The notes under the pieces were generated by a model. It worked only from the letters and a program-made list of their open reading frames with translations. It was not told the origin of the DNA and ran no database searches. A stretch of DNA of 11,554 nt from CAKSFT01 sp045603125 (GTDB lineage Bacteria > Bacillota > Clostridia > UBA1381): contig JAZULN010000101.1 in NCBI GenBank assembly GCA_045603125.1, positions 1 to 11,554 of the forward strand, written 5' to 3'. Shown in pieces: positions 1 to 6,318 of this stretch (within the stretch, counting starts at the first letter, position 1; each line of letters opens with the position of its first letter). Position numbers and translations under genes: made by a program.

Positions 1-83
1 AAGTCGGAGGCCAAGCGGTCTTAGGAAGACAAGGGTTAAGGGCAACTCCTTGGCTCACAGCACGACATGGCTACGATCCGACT
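1..83. other. MGI/DNBSEQ sequencing adapter with 10-base index (assembly contamination)
   Basis: Bases 1-32 match, as I remember it, the first arm of the MGI/BGISEQ library adapter (AAGTCGGAGGCCAAGC... to ...AAGACAA). Bases 33-42 (GGGTTAAGGG) sit exactly where the 10-base sample index belongs. Bases 43-83 match the second arm (CAACTCCTTGGCTCACAG, then ACGACATGGCTACGATCCG...), with one substitution at 61. The two ends are inverted copies of each other (AGTCGGA at 2-8, TCCGACT at 77-83), as in the real adapter. Genomic sequence starts at about 84. This stretch is synthetic and should be trimmed. Confidence 0.95.
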
Positions 84-84
84 A

Positions 85-1146
85 CAGGATGCCCACGAAG
101 CGATAAGACCGACAAGTGTTTATATAACACCGGACTCGGTAAAATCAAAGCTAAGCCCTGACCAGTTTAAGCTATATAAACTAATCTGGGAAAGATTTGT
201 GGCAAGTCAGATGTCAGCGGCGATTTATGAATATGAAACAGCCCTGATAGATTCAGGCGATTACACCTTCAAGGCTACCGGCACAAGACTCAAATTCAAA
301 GGCTATATGGCGGTATATATTGAAGGAACAGACGAATCGAAGGAGAAGGATAAGACCTTGCCGAAACTTCATATCGGTCAGGAGCTAAAGATGAATAGTA
401 TTGAGGCAAAGCAACACTTTACTCAACCACCTCTTAGATTTACCGAAGCAAGTCTTGTTCATGAGCTTGAGGAAAACGGTATCGGCAGACCTAGTACTTA
501 TGCCCCGACTATCACAACCATCATCTCAAGAGGCTATGTTACAAGAAGCAAAAAGATTTTAATGCCGACAGAACTTGGTATGATTACAACCGATATTATG
601 AAAAATAATTTCAAGGATATCGTAGATGTTGAGTTTACAGCAGGCATGGAAAATCAGCTCGACGCCGTTGAAGAAGGAAAGCTTTCATGGGTTAAGGTTT
701 TAAAGGACTTCTACCCTGATTTTGATAAAAACTTAAAAGTAGCAACCGAGAAAATCCAAAAGATTACCATAAAAGACGAAGTTTCCGACGTAAAATGTGA
801 AAAGTGCGGAAGAATGATGGTATATAAGCTGAGTAAGTTTGGAAAATTCCTTGCGTGCCCCGGTTATCCTGAATGTAAAAACACTATGACCATTCGCTAC
901 GAAACGGGGGCGAAATGCCCGAAATGCGGTGGAGAAGTCTTAATTAAGCGTTCGAAAAGAGGTAAGGAATATTACCCATGCGAACATATGCCAAAATGCG
1001 ACTTTATTGCATGGGATAGACCGGTTGCCGGTAAGACTTGTCCGAAATGCGGCGGAATTTTACTAAAGAAAAACGGAAAAGCCAAAAAGATTTACTGCCC
1101 GAAAGACGGTTGCGGATATGAAGAAACTCTAAAGGGGAAGGAATAA
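85..1146 (+). CDS. topA: DNA topoisomerase I, C-terminal half (5' end lost at contig edge)
   Basis: Type IA topoisomerase, which relaxes negative supercoils. The first genomic residues, QDAHEAIRPTS, are the conserved motif just after the active site. About 353 residues remain of a family norm near 700, so the Toprim domain and the catalytic tyrosine are absent. The conserved GIGRPSTYAPTI motif is present. The C-terminus carries three four-cysteine zinc ribbons; counting from the apparent ATG at 67, the cysteines are 244/247/264/270, 284/287/305/311 and 325/328/344/349. The apparent ATG start at 67 lies in the adapter and is false; the native start is off the contig. The stop overlaps the trmFO start as TAATG, so the two are co-transcribed, as in Bacillus. 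The reading frame is open throughout, so this is a truncation by assembly, not a pseudogene. Confidence 0.95.
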   Translation, partial: QDAHEAIRPTSVYITPDSVKSKLSPDQFKLYKLIWERFVASQMSAAIYEYETALIDSGDYTFKATGTRLKFKGYMAVYIEGTDESKEKDKTLPKLHIGQELKMNSIEAKQHFTQPPLRFTEASLVHELEENGIGRPSTYAPTITTIISRGYVTRSKKILMPTELGMITTDIMKNNFKDIVDVEFTAGMENQLDAVEEGKLSWVKVLKDFYPDFDKNLKVATEKIQKITIKDEVSDVKCEKCGRMMVYKLSKFGKFLACPGYPECKNTMTIRYETGAKCPKCGGEVLIKRSKRGKEYYPCEHMPKCDFIAWDRPVAGKTCPKCGGILLKKNGKAKKIYCPKDGCGYEETLKGKE

Positions 1147-2456
1147 TGACAGTAAAAGTTATCGGAGCCGGACTTGCCGGCTGTGAGGCGGCTTTGCAGC
1201 TTGCCAAATTCAGCATAGATGTAGAGCTTTATGAGATGAAGCCGAAAAAATTCACCCCTGCCCATAAAAGTGAGAATTTTTCCGAGCTTGTATGCTCAAA
1301 TTCTCTAAAGGCTGAGAGGGTGGAGAACGCTTGCGGACTCCTAAAAGAGGAAATGCGGTATTTTGGCTCGGTTATAATGGAGGCAGCAGACCAAACTAAG
1401 GTTCCGGCAGGCGGTGCATTAGCGGTTGACCGTGACGAGTTTTCGCTATATATTACCAAAAAAATCAAGGGAAATCCGAAAATCACAGTAACATCGGAGG
1501 AAGTTACAAAGATTAACCCTGATGAATATACAATAATTGCCGCCGGACCTCTTGCAAGTGAAGGACTTTCCGAGGAGATACGAAAGCTTACCGGAAGCGA
1601 TAATATGTATTTTTATGATGCGGCGGCACCGGTAATATTTAAAGACAGTATTGATTTTGAAAAGGTCTTTTATGCAGCACGTTACGACAGAGGAACTGCA
1701 GACTATATAAACTGCCCGATGACAAAAGAAGAATATTTAAAATTCTATGAAGAGTTGGTGGGTGCAGAAACTACGCCTTTAAAAGATTTTGAAAACCAAA
1801 AGGTTTTTGAAGGGTGTATGCCGGTTGAGGTTATGGCAAAGCGTGGAGTGGATACTCTTTTATTCGGACCCCTAAAGCCGGTGGGACTAAAAAATCCCAA
1901 AACCGGCAAGGACGATGCATATGCAGTCGTTCAGTTAAGGCAGGATAATAAAGATGCAACACTATATAATATGGTAGGTTTTCAGACAAATTTAAAATGG
2001 GGCGAGCAAAAACGGGTATTTTCAATGATTTCAGGCATGGAGAATGCCGAGTTTGCACGATATGGCGTGATGCACAGAAATACCTATATAAATGCACCAA
2101 AGATACTTAATAAATACTACCAAATGAAAAAACACCCGAAAATCTTCTTTGCAGGTCAGATTTCGGGAGTTGAAGGTTATGTTGAGTCGGCATCGTCGGG
2201 GATTTTGGCAGGATATAATATGGCAAAGCTGATTTTGGGAGAAGAGATGTTTGAGCCTGACCCAAAGACTGCAATCGGATCTTTACCTATTTATATATCG
2301 GACGAAACAAAGGATTCCATCCAGCCGATGAATGCAAATTTCGGGATAATTGAGAGTTGGCCTGAGCGGATCAGAGGCGGTAAGGTTGAACGGTATAAAT
2401 TGATTGCAAAAAGAGCTATCGATACCATAAAAGCTCAGCTTAGAGTTTCAGAATAA
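1146..2456 (+). CDS. trmFO: Methylenetetrahydrofolate--tRNA-(uracil-5-)-methyltransferase (FADH2-oxidising)
   Basis: Makes 5-methyluridine at position 54 of the T-loop of tRNAs, using methylene-tetrahydrofolate as carbon donor and FADH2 as reductant (formerly Gid). The 436 residues are the normal family length. The N-terminal FAD-binding Rossmann motif GAGLAGCEAA is at residues 7-16. Two conserved cysteines are visible: C50 in ELVCSNSLKAE and C224 in EGCMPVE, the latter equivalent to the catalytic cysteine known from the Bacillus enzyme. The C-terminal FAD motif (FAGQISGVEGYVESA) is intact. The start overlaps the topA stop by one base, and a G/A-rich ribosome binding site (AAGGGGAAGGA) lies just upstream. 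The next gene in the Bacillus order (xerC) is absent; instead the 3' end overlaps a convergent gene by 17 bp and transcription probably stops at the hairpin at 2501-2539. Confidence 0.97.
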   Translation: MTVKVIGAGLAGCEAALQLAKFSIDVELYEMKPKKFTPAHKSENFSELVCSNSLKAERVENACGLLKEEMRYFGSVIMEAADQTKVPAGGALAVDRDEFSLYITKKIKGNPKITVTSEEVTKINPDEYTIIAAGPLASEGLSEEIRKLTGSDNMYFYDAAAPVIFKDSIDFEKVFYAARYDRGTADYINCPMTKEEYLKFYEELVGAETTPLKDFENQKVFEGCMPVEVMAKRGVDTLLFGPLKPVGLKNPKTGKDDAYAVVQLRQDNKDATLYNMVGFQTNLKWGEQKRVFSMISGMENAEFARYGVMHRNTYINAPKILNKYYQMKKHPKIFFAGQISGVEGYVESASSGILAGYNMAKLILGEEMFEPDPKTAIGSLPIYISDETKDSIQPMNANFGIIESWPERIRGGKVERYKLIAKRAIDTIKAQLRVSE

Positions 2457-2697
2457 GCCTTAAAGTTAAACCTAATAGAAAAACTGAAGAAAAAATTACA
2501 CCCCAAAGGAGCTTTGATGCTTTTTTGGGGGATTTTTTTGCCTCCTTCGGGAAATATCCAGAAACAATTTTTTCGGCTTCTGCCACTATATCTTGTGGTT
2601 TGTAAATTGCGTCTTCTTTTAGGATAATTATCGCCTGATAAATGGATTCCGATGATAGATTATCTAAAATTATTACTCGTTTTTCTTTATTTTTCAT
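2440..2697 (-). CDS. Unrecognised small protein with C-terminal membrane segment
   Basis: An 85-residue protein that I do not recognise. From the N-terminus: a short basic stretch (MKNKEKR), a region that could form a beta strand and helices (VIILDNLSSESIYQAIIILK, then DIVAEAEKIVSGY), a lysine-rich linker (KEAKKSPKKASK) and a single hydrophobic segment of about 20 residues at the C-terminus. This suggests a tail-anchored protein with a small cytoplasmic domain. I chose the ATG at 2697, not the in-frame ATG at 2712, because GGGGGT lies 8 bases upstream of the former and no site precedes the latter. The 3' end overlaps trmFO by 17 bp on the opposite strand and the gene contains the trmFO terminator. 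No convincing promoter was found upstream. Reality as a gene is supported by the ribosome binding site and the protein-like composition, not by homology. Confidence 0.7.
   Translation of the reverse strand: MKNKEKRVIILDNLSSESIYQAIIILKEDAIYKPQDIVAEAEKIVSGYFPKEAKKSPKKASKLLWGVIFSSVFLLGLTLRLILKL
2501..2539 (+). terminator. Intrinsic terminator of topA-trmFO, inside an opposite-strand gene
   Basis: CCCCAAAGGAGC (2501-2512) pairs over 12 bp with GCTTTTTTGGGG (2519-2530) around a 6-base loop, followed by GA and seven Ts (2533-2539). In plus-strand RNA two of the pairs are G.U. In minus-strand RNA the same positions become A.C mismatches, so the hairpin should be weaker in that direction. It lies wholly within the coding sequence of the minus-strand small gene. 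Confidence 0.8.
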
Positions 2698-2966
2698 CTT
2701 GATAACCCCCATAAATTTAACAATTTCTTAGTAAATTACAAGAATATTACATATGGATATTTTCACCAAATTTTAGAAAAATATACAAGGATTATGCACA
2801 TTTTTTGCCCAAAATCCAGAAAAACGGCAAATTTTAAATGGAATAAATTTCCAAATGTTGGTATATTATGGAATAAAATTTGTAAAAATTATATAGAAAG
2901 ACCATTTTTTGGGGGGTTCAGATAGACCGGAAATTGGTGGAATGTAACAACTTCTTAATAATTTGG
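2698..2966. other. AT-rich intergenic region with a direct repeat
   Basis: Together with the yabE promoter and leader this makes a gene-free stretch of about 325 bases between two divergent genes. It is very AT-rich. The motif ATGGAATAAA(A)TTT occurs twice, at 2838-2850 and 2868-2881, 30 bases apart. No RNA gene or terminator is evident, and no clear minus-strand promoter for the small gene was found. Confidence 0.5.
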
Positions 2967-2996
2967 TTGACAATCTCCAAATATGTATAGTATAAT
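2967..2996 (+). promoter_or_regulatory. Sigma-A promoter of the yabE-like gene
   Basis: TTGACA (2967-2972) and TATAAT (2991-2996) are both perfect consensus hexamers, separated by 18 bp. Transcription would start near 3003, giving a leader of about 20 bases containing AGGAGGT at 3011-3017. Confidence 0.9.
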
Positions 2997-3023
2997 GCAG
3001 GGGATGTGTTAGGAGGTAGAAAA

Positions 3024-4139
3024 ATGTTTTTAGAAAAGCTACGCAATAACTATCGCAATAAAAAAAGTCTTGCCACTACATTAGCCTTTATAGTAATGGT
3101 TAGTATGTTAACCATGGGGGCAATAACTGACATTGAGGCAAAGACGGTAACATTGGTTCAAAAGGACAGTTTTAATAACACAGAATATAGACGGAACATT
3201 GTAACCAGAAAAGCGACGCTGGAAGAGTTTCTCAAAGAGCAGGGAATAACTCTTTCGGAGGAAGACATTGTAGATACAGAGCTGTCAGAGAAGCTTCAAT
3301 CCAAACAGGTAATTACAATAGCCAAATCAAAGGTGATTGAAATTCATATCGACGGCCAGATAAGGTTCGAGAGAACTACAGGAAATACTGTCGCAAAAGC
3401 GTTGGAGTTATCCGGACTTGGGATTGTGGACTCTGATATTGTGACACCGGACCGGGACGTGGATATAACAGACGGCTTGGTTATAAATGTGGTTCGTTTT
3501 GGGACTACAGAAGAAACGGTTATAACTGAAATTCCATATAAGGCAATAGTTGAGTATGACGATACCCGTTATCTTGGTGATGATTTGCTAAAGCAGGGTG
3601 GGGTCAAGGGTCAAAAAACAGAAGTATTTAACGTAACAAGGACAGACGGAGTCGAGACTAACAGGGAATTAGTGTCATCGGTTGTGGATTTTGAGCCGAT
3701 AGATGAGATTTTAATAAAGGGTACAAAGCAAAAAGAGGCAGTTGTATCAAAGAAGCAGACAATGGCTGCAGCAAATAAGAGCTTTGAGGTGGCAAGTAAA
3801 GACAGAACCCATCCGGCAGGCTTTAGCTATAAGAGAGCAATAACCGTCAGTGCAACTGCATATTCGTCTCACCCTTCGGAAAATGGCGGATATTCAAAAA
3901 CTGCATACGGCTTAATTCCTCAATATGGCGTTGTGGCAGTTGACCCGAAGGTCATACCCCTTGGCACAAAGCACTATATCGAATCCTCTGACGGAGGTGC
4001 GTCATGGGTTTATGGGTACTGTATCGCAGGTGATACAGGCGGTGCTATAAAAGGCAATAAGGTTGACCTTTGCTTTAATACAAAATCCGAGTGCAGAAAA
4101 TTTGGCAGAAAGACTGCTACTGTATATATTATTGGATAA
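3024..4139 (+). CDS. yabE: YabE-like cell-wall protein: DUF348, G5 and 3D domains
   Basis: Probable membrane-anchored or secreted cell-wall hydrolase of the YabE/Rpf2 type, 371 residues. A basic N-terminus and hydrophobic segment (about residues 17-35) form a signal peptide or anchor. Two DUF348 repeats follow (about 40-90 and 95-150), then a G5 domain (about 150-235, ending near IDEILIKGTK). A C-terminal 3D double-psi-barrel domain (about 275-371) has the family signatures AVDPKVIPLG, AGDTGGAIKGNKVDLCF and FGRKTATVYI; these aspartates are the presumed catalytic residues. I chose the ATG at 3024 because AGGAGGT lies 6 bases upstream; an earlier in-frame GTG at 3006 precedes that site. Placement before rsmA matches the Bacillus yabE-rnmV-ksgA order, but rnmV is missing here. 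A role in remodelling peptidoglycan is inferred from the family. Confidence 0.9.
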   Translation: MFLEKLRNNYRNKKSLATTLAFIVMVSMLTMGAITDIEAKTVTLVQKDSFNNTEYRRNIVTRKATLEEFLKEQGITLSEEDIVDTELSEKLQSKQVITIAKSKVIEIHIDGQIRFERTTGNTVAKALELSGLGIVDSDIVTPDRDVDITDGLVINVVRFGTTEETVITEIPYKAIVEYDDTRYLGDDLLKQGGVKGQKTEVFNVTRTDGVETNRELVSSVVDFEPIDEILIKGTKQKEAVVSKKQTMAAANKSFEVASKDRTHPAGFSYKRAITVSATAYSSHPSENGGYSKTAYGLIPQYGVVAVDPKVIPLGTKHYIESSDGGASWVYGYCIAGDTGGAIKGNKVDLCFNTKSECRKFGRKTATVYIIG

Positions 4140-4148
4140 ATTTAAATT

Positions 4149-4179
4149 TCCGGACGGGGGGTATCCCTGTTCGGATTTT
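4149..4179 (+). terminator. Hairpin between the yabE-like gene and rsmA (partial terminator or attenuator)
   Basis: TCCGGACGGGG (4149-4159) can pair over 11 bp, three of them G.U, with CCCTGTTCGGA (4165-4175) around a 5-base loop. Only four Ts follow before a G, so termination may be incomplete. It would lower rsmA transcription relative to yabE, or cap the yabE transcript. Confidence 0.5.
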
Positions 4180-4203
4180 GTGCTATAAAATAAGGAGAGA
4201 AAG

Positions 4204-5049
4204 ATGGAACTTACAGACATTAGGGTTATAAAAGACATTGTGAGAGATTTCGGATTTAGTTTCTCAAAAGGACTTGGGCAAAACTTTTTGCTTGATAAAA
4301 ATGTCCTTGAAGATATTGTTGATGCTGCTGACGTTGAGGAAGGGGTTATCGAAGTCGGCCCTGGTTTTGGAGTTTTAACAAGAGAGCTTGCAAAAAACAG
4401 TAATAAGGTTATATCAATTGAGCTTGACAGCCGACTTTTCCCGGTTTTAGACTATACCTTGGGGGAATTTGACAATGTGAAGGTAATCGAAGGGGATATT
4501 TTAAAAATCAATCTTTCCGAGATTATAAAAGAGGAGTTCGGGAATAAAAAAATAAGCGTTGCGGCAAATCTTCCGTATTATATAACAACCCCGATTATAA
4601 CTATGCTTTTAGAGGGGAAATATCCTGTGAAGAGGATTGTGGTTATGGTTCAAAAAGAGGTGGCAATGCGTCTTTCAGCCGAAGCCGGAAGTAAGGATTA
4701 CGGTGCAATAAGCGTTCTTACCCGATATTACACCAACCCCCGTATTGTAACGGTTGTGCCGGCAGACAGTTTTTATCCGGCTCCAAAAGTTGATTCGGCG
4801 GTGGTGTGCCTTGAGGTGTGCGAAAAACCTAACGTCGAAGTAAAAGACGAAAAGATGTTTTTTAAGGTGGTAAAAGGTGCATTTTCTCAAAGACGAAAAA
4901 CACTTTTAAACTGTTTATCAAGTAGTTTTGGATTGGACAAAGAAACCACGGCCCAAAAAATTAAAAACTGCGGAATTGAGCCGGGAATAAGAGGGGAAAA
5001 GTTAGGTATAGAGGAATTTGCAAAGCTATCTGATGAATTTACGATATAA
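4204..5049 (+). CDS. rsmA: 16S rRNA (adenine(1518)-N6/adenine(1519)-N6)-dimethyltransferase
   Basis: KsgA/RsmA dimethylates two adjacent adenines in the 3'-terminal helix of 16S rRNA late in 30S assembly, using S-adenosylmethionine. The 281-residue length is normal. Signatures: LGQNFL (24-29), the SAM-binding motif EVGPGFGVLT (50-59), the catalytic NLPYY motif (122-126) and FSQRRKTL near 227-234. The start ATG follows AAGGAGAG at 4192-4199. It lies 64 bp downstream of the yabE-like gene with a hairpin between. An extended -10-like TGCTATAAA at 4181-4189 has no matching -35, so co-transcription with yabE is the simplest view. The gene ends at a shared convergent terminator. Confidence 0.97.
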   Translation: MELTDIRVIKDIVRDFGFSFSKGLGQNFLLDKNVLEDIVDAADVEEGVIEVGPGFGVLTRELAKNSNKVISIELDSRLFPVLDYTLGEFDNVKVIEGDILKINLSEIIKEEFGNKKISVAANLPYYITTPIITMLLEGKYPVKRIVVMVQKEVAMRLSAEAGSKDYGAISVLTRYYTNPRIVTVVPADSFYPAPKVDSAVVCLEVCEKPNVEVKDEKMFFKVVKGAFSQRRKTLLNCLSSSFGLDKETTAQKIKNCGIEPGIRGEKLGIEEFAKLSDEFTI

Positions 5050-5084
5050 AAAATGGGCTGTAAAAATTTACAGCCCATTTTTTT
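5048..5084. terminator. Bidirectional terminator between rsmA and thiT
   Basis: TGGGCTGTAAA (5054-5064) pairs perfectly with TTTACAGCCCA (5067-5077), flanked by six As on the left and seven Ts on the right, so the structure works on both strands. It overlaps the stop codons of both convergent genes. Confidence 0.92.
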
Positions 5085-5739
5085 ATATTACCTTGGATTT
5101 TTTCACCGTGCCATAAACTATAGGGGATAAGATTGCTGAGATAATTATTTCGGGAATCATATACGCCCCGTTATAGACGATAGAATAGAAAAGTGCCAGC
5201 ATCTTGCCACTCATATGGGTCATAACCCACTGGCAGAAGGGCTTGAAAGCCGATATCTGCATAAGTCCTGTTGAATCTGCAAAAAACCACTCGGCCCATG
5301 CCCCGTAGAAGATATAACCCGAGATGATGTGGAGGATATAACGAACTCCGAGGGCTAAGATAACGCCCAGAATTATTTCTCCGGATGCGTGACGGAATTT
5401 GCCTTTAAAAACTCCGCCAAGGCCCATTGCCACGTAGGCAAGGATATAGTCAAGAATACAGATTGTGATAGCGTGGGATAAAACCATCTGACCTTCGCCC
5501 GGTAAAAACATTGTCGTTATAATTCCGCCGCCAATTCCTAAAATTAGCTGCAGGATGCTATAGATAAAGGCGGATAAAAGCCCCCATTTTGTACCGTATA
5601 TGTAAGCAATAAGCACAATCGGTACCATGGACGCAATCGTTACCGTTCCGCCAAAGGGAAGCTCAAAGAGCTTTAAAAGGGATAGGATAGTTCCTACCGC
5701 TAATAACAATGATGTTACAATGATTTTTTTTGTTTTCAT
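5083..5739 (-). CDS. thiT: Thiamine-specific ECF transporter substrate-binding subunit ThiT
   Basis: Membrane S-component that binds thiamine and works with a shared ECF energising module (not encoded here). The protein has 218 residues and about six hydrophobic segments. Family features are GGTVTIASMVPI near the N-terminus, ALGVRYILHIISGYIFYGAW in the middle and YNGAYMIPE near the C-terminus, which matches the thiamine-pocket YNG(S/A)Y region of the lactococcal protein. It is longer than the roughly 180-residue lactococcal ThiT, with extra residues between the fourth and fifth segments (ADSTGLMQISAFKPF region). I chose the ATG at 5739 because GGAGAG precedes it; a start at 5784 would lie in the leader terminator. 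The upstream TPP riboswitch independently supports thiamine as substrate. Confidence 0.95.
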   Translation of the reverse strand: MKTKKIIVTSLLLAVGTILSLLKLFELPFGGTVTIASMVPIVLIAYIYGTKWGLLSAFIYSILQLILGIGGGIITTMFLPGEGQMVLSHAITICILDYILAYVAMGLGGVFKGKFRHASGEIILGVILALGVRYILHIISGYIFYGAWAEWFFADSTGLMQISAFKPFCQWVMTHMSGKMLALFYSIVYNGAYMIPEIIISAILSPIVYGTVKKSKVI

Positions 5740-5763
5740 AATTTTTCTCTCCTTTTTTGTTAT

Positions 5764-5796
5764 AAAAAATCGGTGTAACCTCATTGGATTACACCG
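5764..5796 (-). terminator. Leader terminator of the TPP riboswitch
   Basis: On the minus strand CGGTGTAATCC (5796-5786) pairs with GGTTACACCG (5780-5771) with one bulged base, followed by A and six Ts. It lies between the TPP aptamer and the thiT ribosome binding site, the expected expression platform: ligand binding favours termination. Confidence 0.88.
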
Positions 5797-5815
5797 AAAT
5801 CAGAAAACAAAAAAA

Positions 5816-5897
5816 GATTCCCTACGTTGGCATTATCCAAATCAGGTTTAAGGGTCGAAGTGCTAAAACTTCCTCTCAGCCGGTCTGCCAGCTCCCC
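5816..5897 (-). promoter_or_regulatory. TPP (THI-box) riboswitch aptamer
   Basis: Read on the minus strand, the conserved THI elements appear in order: GGGGAGC (5897-5891), CTGAGA (5879-5874), ACCTGAT (5847-5841) and GGATAATGCCAACGTAGGGA (5838-5819). The last contains the pyrophosphate-binding TGCCAACGTAGGG signature. The hairpin arm between CTGAGA and ACCTGAT (AGTTTTAGCACTT) is the variable P3 region. It controls thiT by transcription termination. Confidence 0.97.
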
Positions 5898-5917
5898 TGT
5901 TATTTAATTTTAAACAA

Positions 5918-5946
5918 AGTATAGCACTAAAAATTTAACTTGTCAA
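5918..5946 (-). promoter_or_regulatory. Sigma-A promoter of the thiT riboswitch transcript
   Basis: On the minus strand TTGACA (5946-5941), a 17-bp spacer and TATACT (5923-5918). Transcription would start near 5911, about 14 bases before the TPP aptamer. It lies 15 bp beyond the stop codon of the XRE gene. Confidence 0.9.
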
Positions 5947-5961
5947 GAAAAATTTAAAAAT

Positions 5962-6189
5962 TTATCGGTTGAAATCCAGAAGTTTTTCAGGTGAAACCTC
6001 TAACGCCTCAGCAATTTTAAAGAAAACATCAAAAGAAATACCGACTGCCGCAATCTCAATTTTACTCATGTGTGTTTGGTCTATGCCGATTTTTTCGGCA
6101 AGATGTTCTTGCGTTAAGCCGGCCTTTTTTCTGTAATATGCTATATTCAACCCCATCATTTTATATTTATCTTTAAATTCTAATTTCAT
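5962..6189 (-). CDS. Small XRE-family helix-turn-helix regulator
   Basis: A 75-residue protein consisting almost entirely of a Cro/C1-type DNA-binding domain. The helix-turn-helix core is KKAGLTQEHLAEKIGIDQTHMSKIE (residues 21-45), followed by the usual dimer-side helix region FFKIAEALEVSPEKLL. No ligand, protease or membrane domain is present. The start ATG at 6189 follows GGGGTGG on the minus strand. It is divergent from the zinc-ribbon/FxLYD gene, and the 129-bp region between holds inverted repeats over that gene's promoter, so it probably represses that promoter and perhaps its own. No terminator was seen between its stop and the thiT promoter, so its transcript may run into the thiT leader. 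Confidence 0.93.
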   Translation of the reverse strand: MKLEFKDKYKMMGLNIAYYRKKAGLTQEHLAEKIGIDQTHMSKIEIAAVGISFDVFFKIAEALEVSPEKLLDFNR

Positions 6190-6207
6190 TTTACCACCCC
6201 TGATACA

Positions 6208-6237
6208 ATTATAATATTTTTATCATATCATTGTTAT
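6208..6237 (-). promoter_or_regulatory. Possible promoter of the XRE gene
   Basis: On the minus strand TATAAT (6213-6208) is preceded, 18 bp upstream, by ATAACA (6237-6232), a four-of-six match to the -35 consensus. The -10 is perfect; the -35 is weak, so the promoter may be modest. Confidence 0.5.
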
Positions 6238-6249
6238 AGACGCATATTG

Positions 6250-6282
6250 AATAAATATGTATTGACAATGCATATTTATTGT
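6250..6282. promoter_or_regulatory. Candidate operator for the XRE regulator (nested inverted repeats)
   Basis: AATAAATATG (6250-6259) and CATATTTATT (6271-6280) form a perfect 10-bp inverted repeat around the -35 hexamer of the plus-strand promoter. A second palindrome, ACAAT (6265-6269), 8 bases, ATTGT (6278-6282), lies in the promoter spacer. Further ACAAT/ATTGT half-sites occur at 6205-6209 and 6230-6234. A protein bound here would block the plus-strand promoter. Assignment to the XRE protein is inference. Confidence 0.6.
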
Positions 6283-6290
6283 GTTATAAT
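6262..6290 (+). promoter_or_regulatory. Consensus sigma-A promoter with extended -10 for the zinc-ribbon gene
   Basis: TTGACA (6262-6267), exactly 17 bp, then TATAAT (6285-6290), with TG at 6282-6283 making an extended -10. Every element matches consensus, predicting a strong promoter that would need repression to be kept low. Confidence 0.92.
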
Positions 6291-6318
6291 GTAAAAAATT
6301 TGAAGGGAGGCATGAAAA

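Noticed and set aside
1..83. Short inverted repeat AGTCGGA/TCCGACT at the window start as a mobile-element end
   Set aside because: The repeat is part of the sequencing adapter, not biological DNA.
2944..2960. Possible WalR box (TGTAAC, 5 bases, CTTAAT) before the yabE promoter
   Set aside because: Only the first half-site fits the consensus; the second matches at about four of six positions, which is expected by chance in such AT-rich DNA.
4181..4189. Extended -10 promoter just before rsmA
   Set aside because: There is no -35 at suitable distance, and the start site would fall inside or beyond the ribosome binding site.
5627..5851. Plus-strand open frame over the thiT start and riboswitch
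   Set aside because: It runs through the antisense of thiT, the leader terminator and the TPP aptamer, all better explained on the minus strand.
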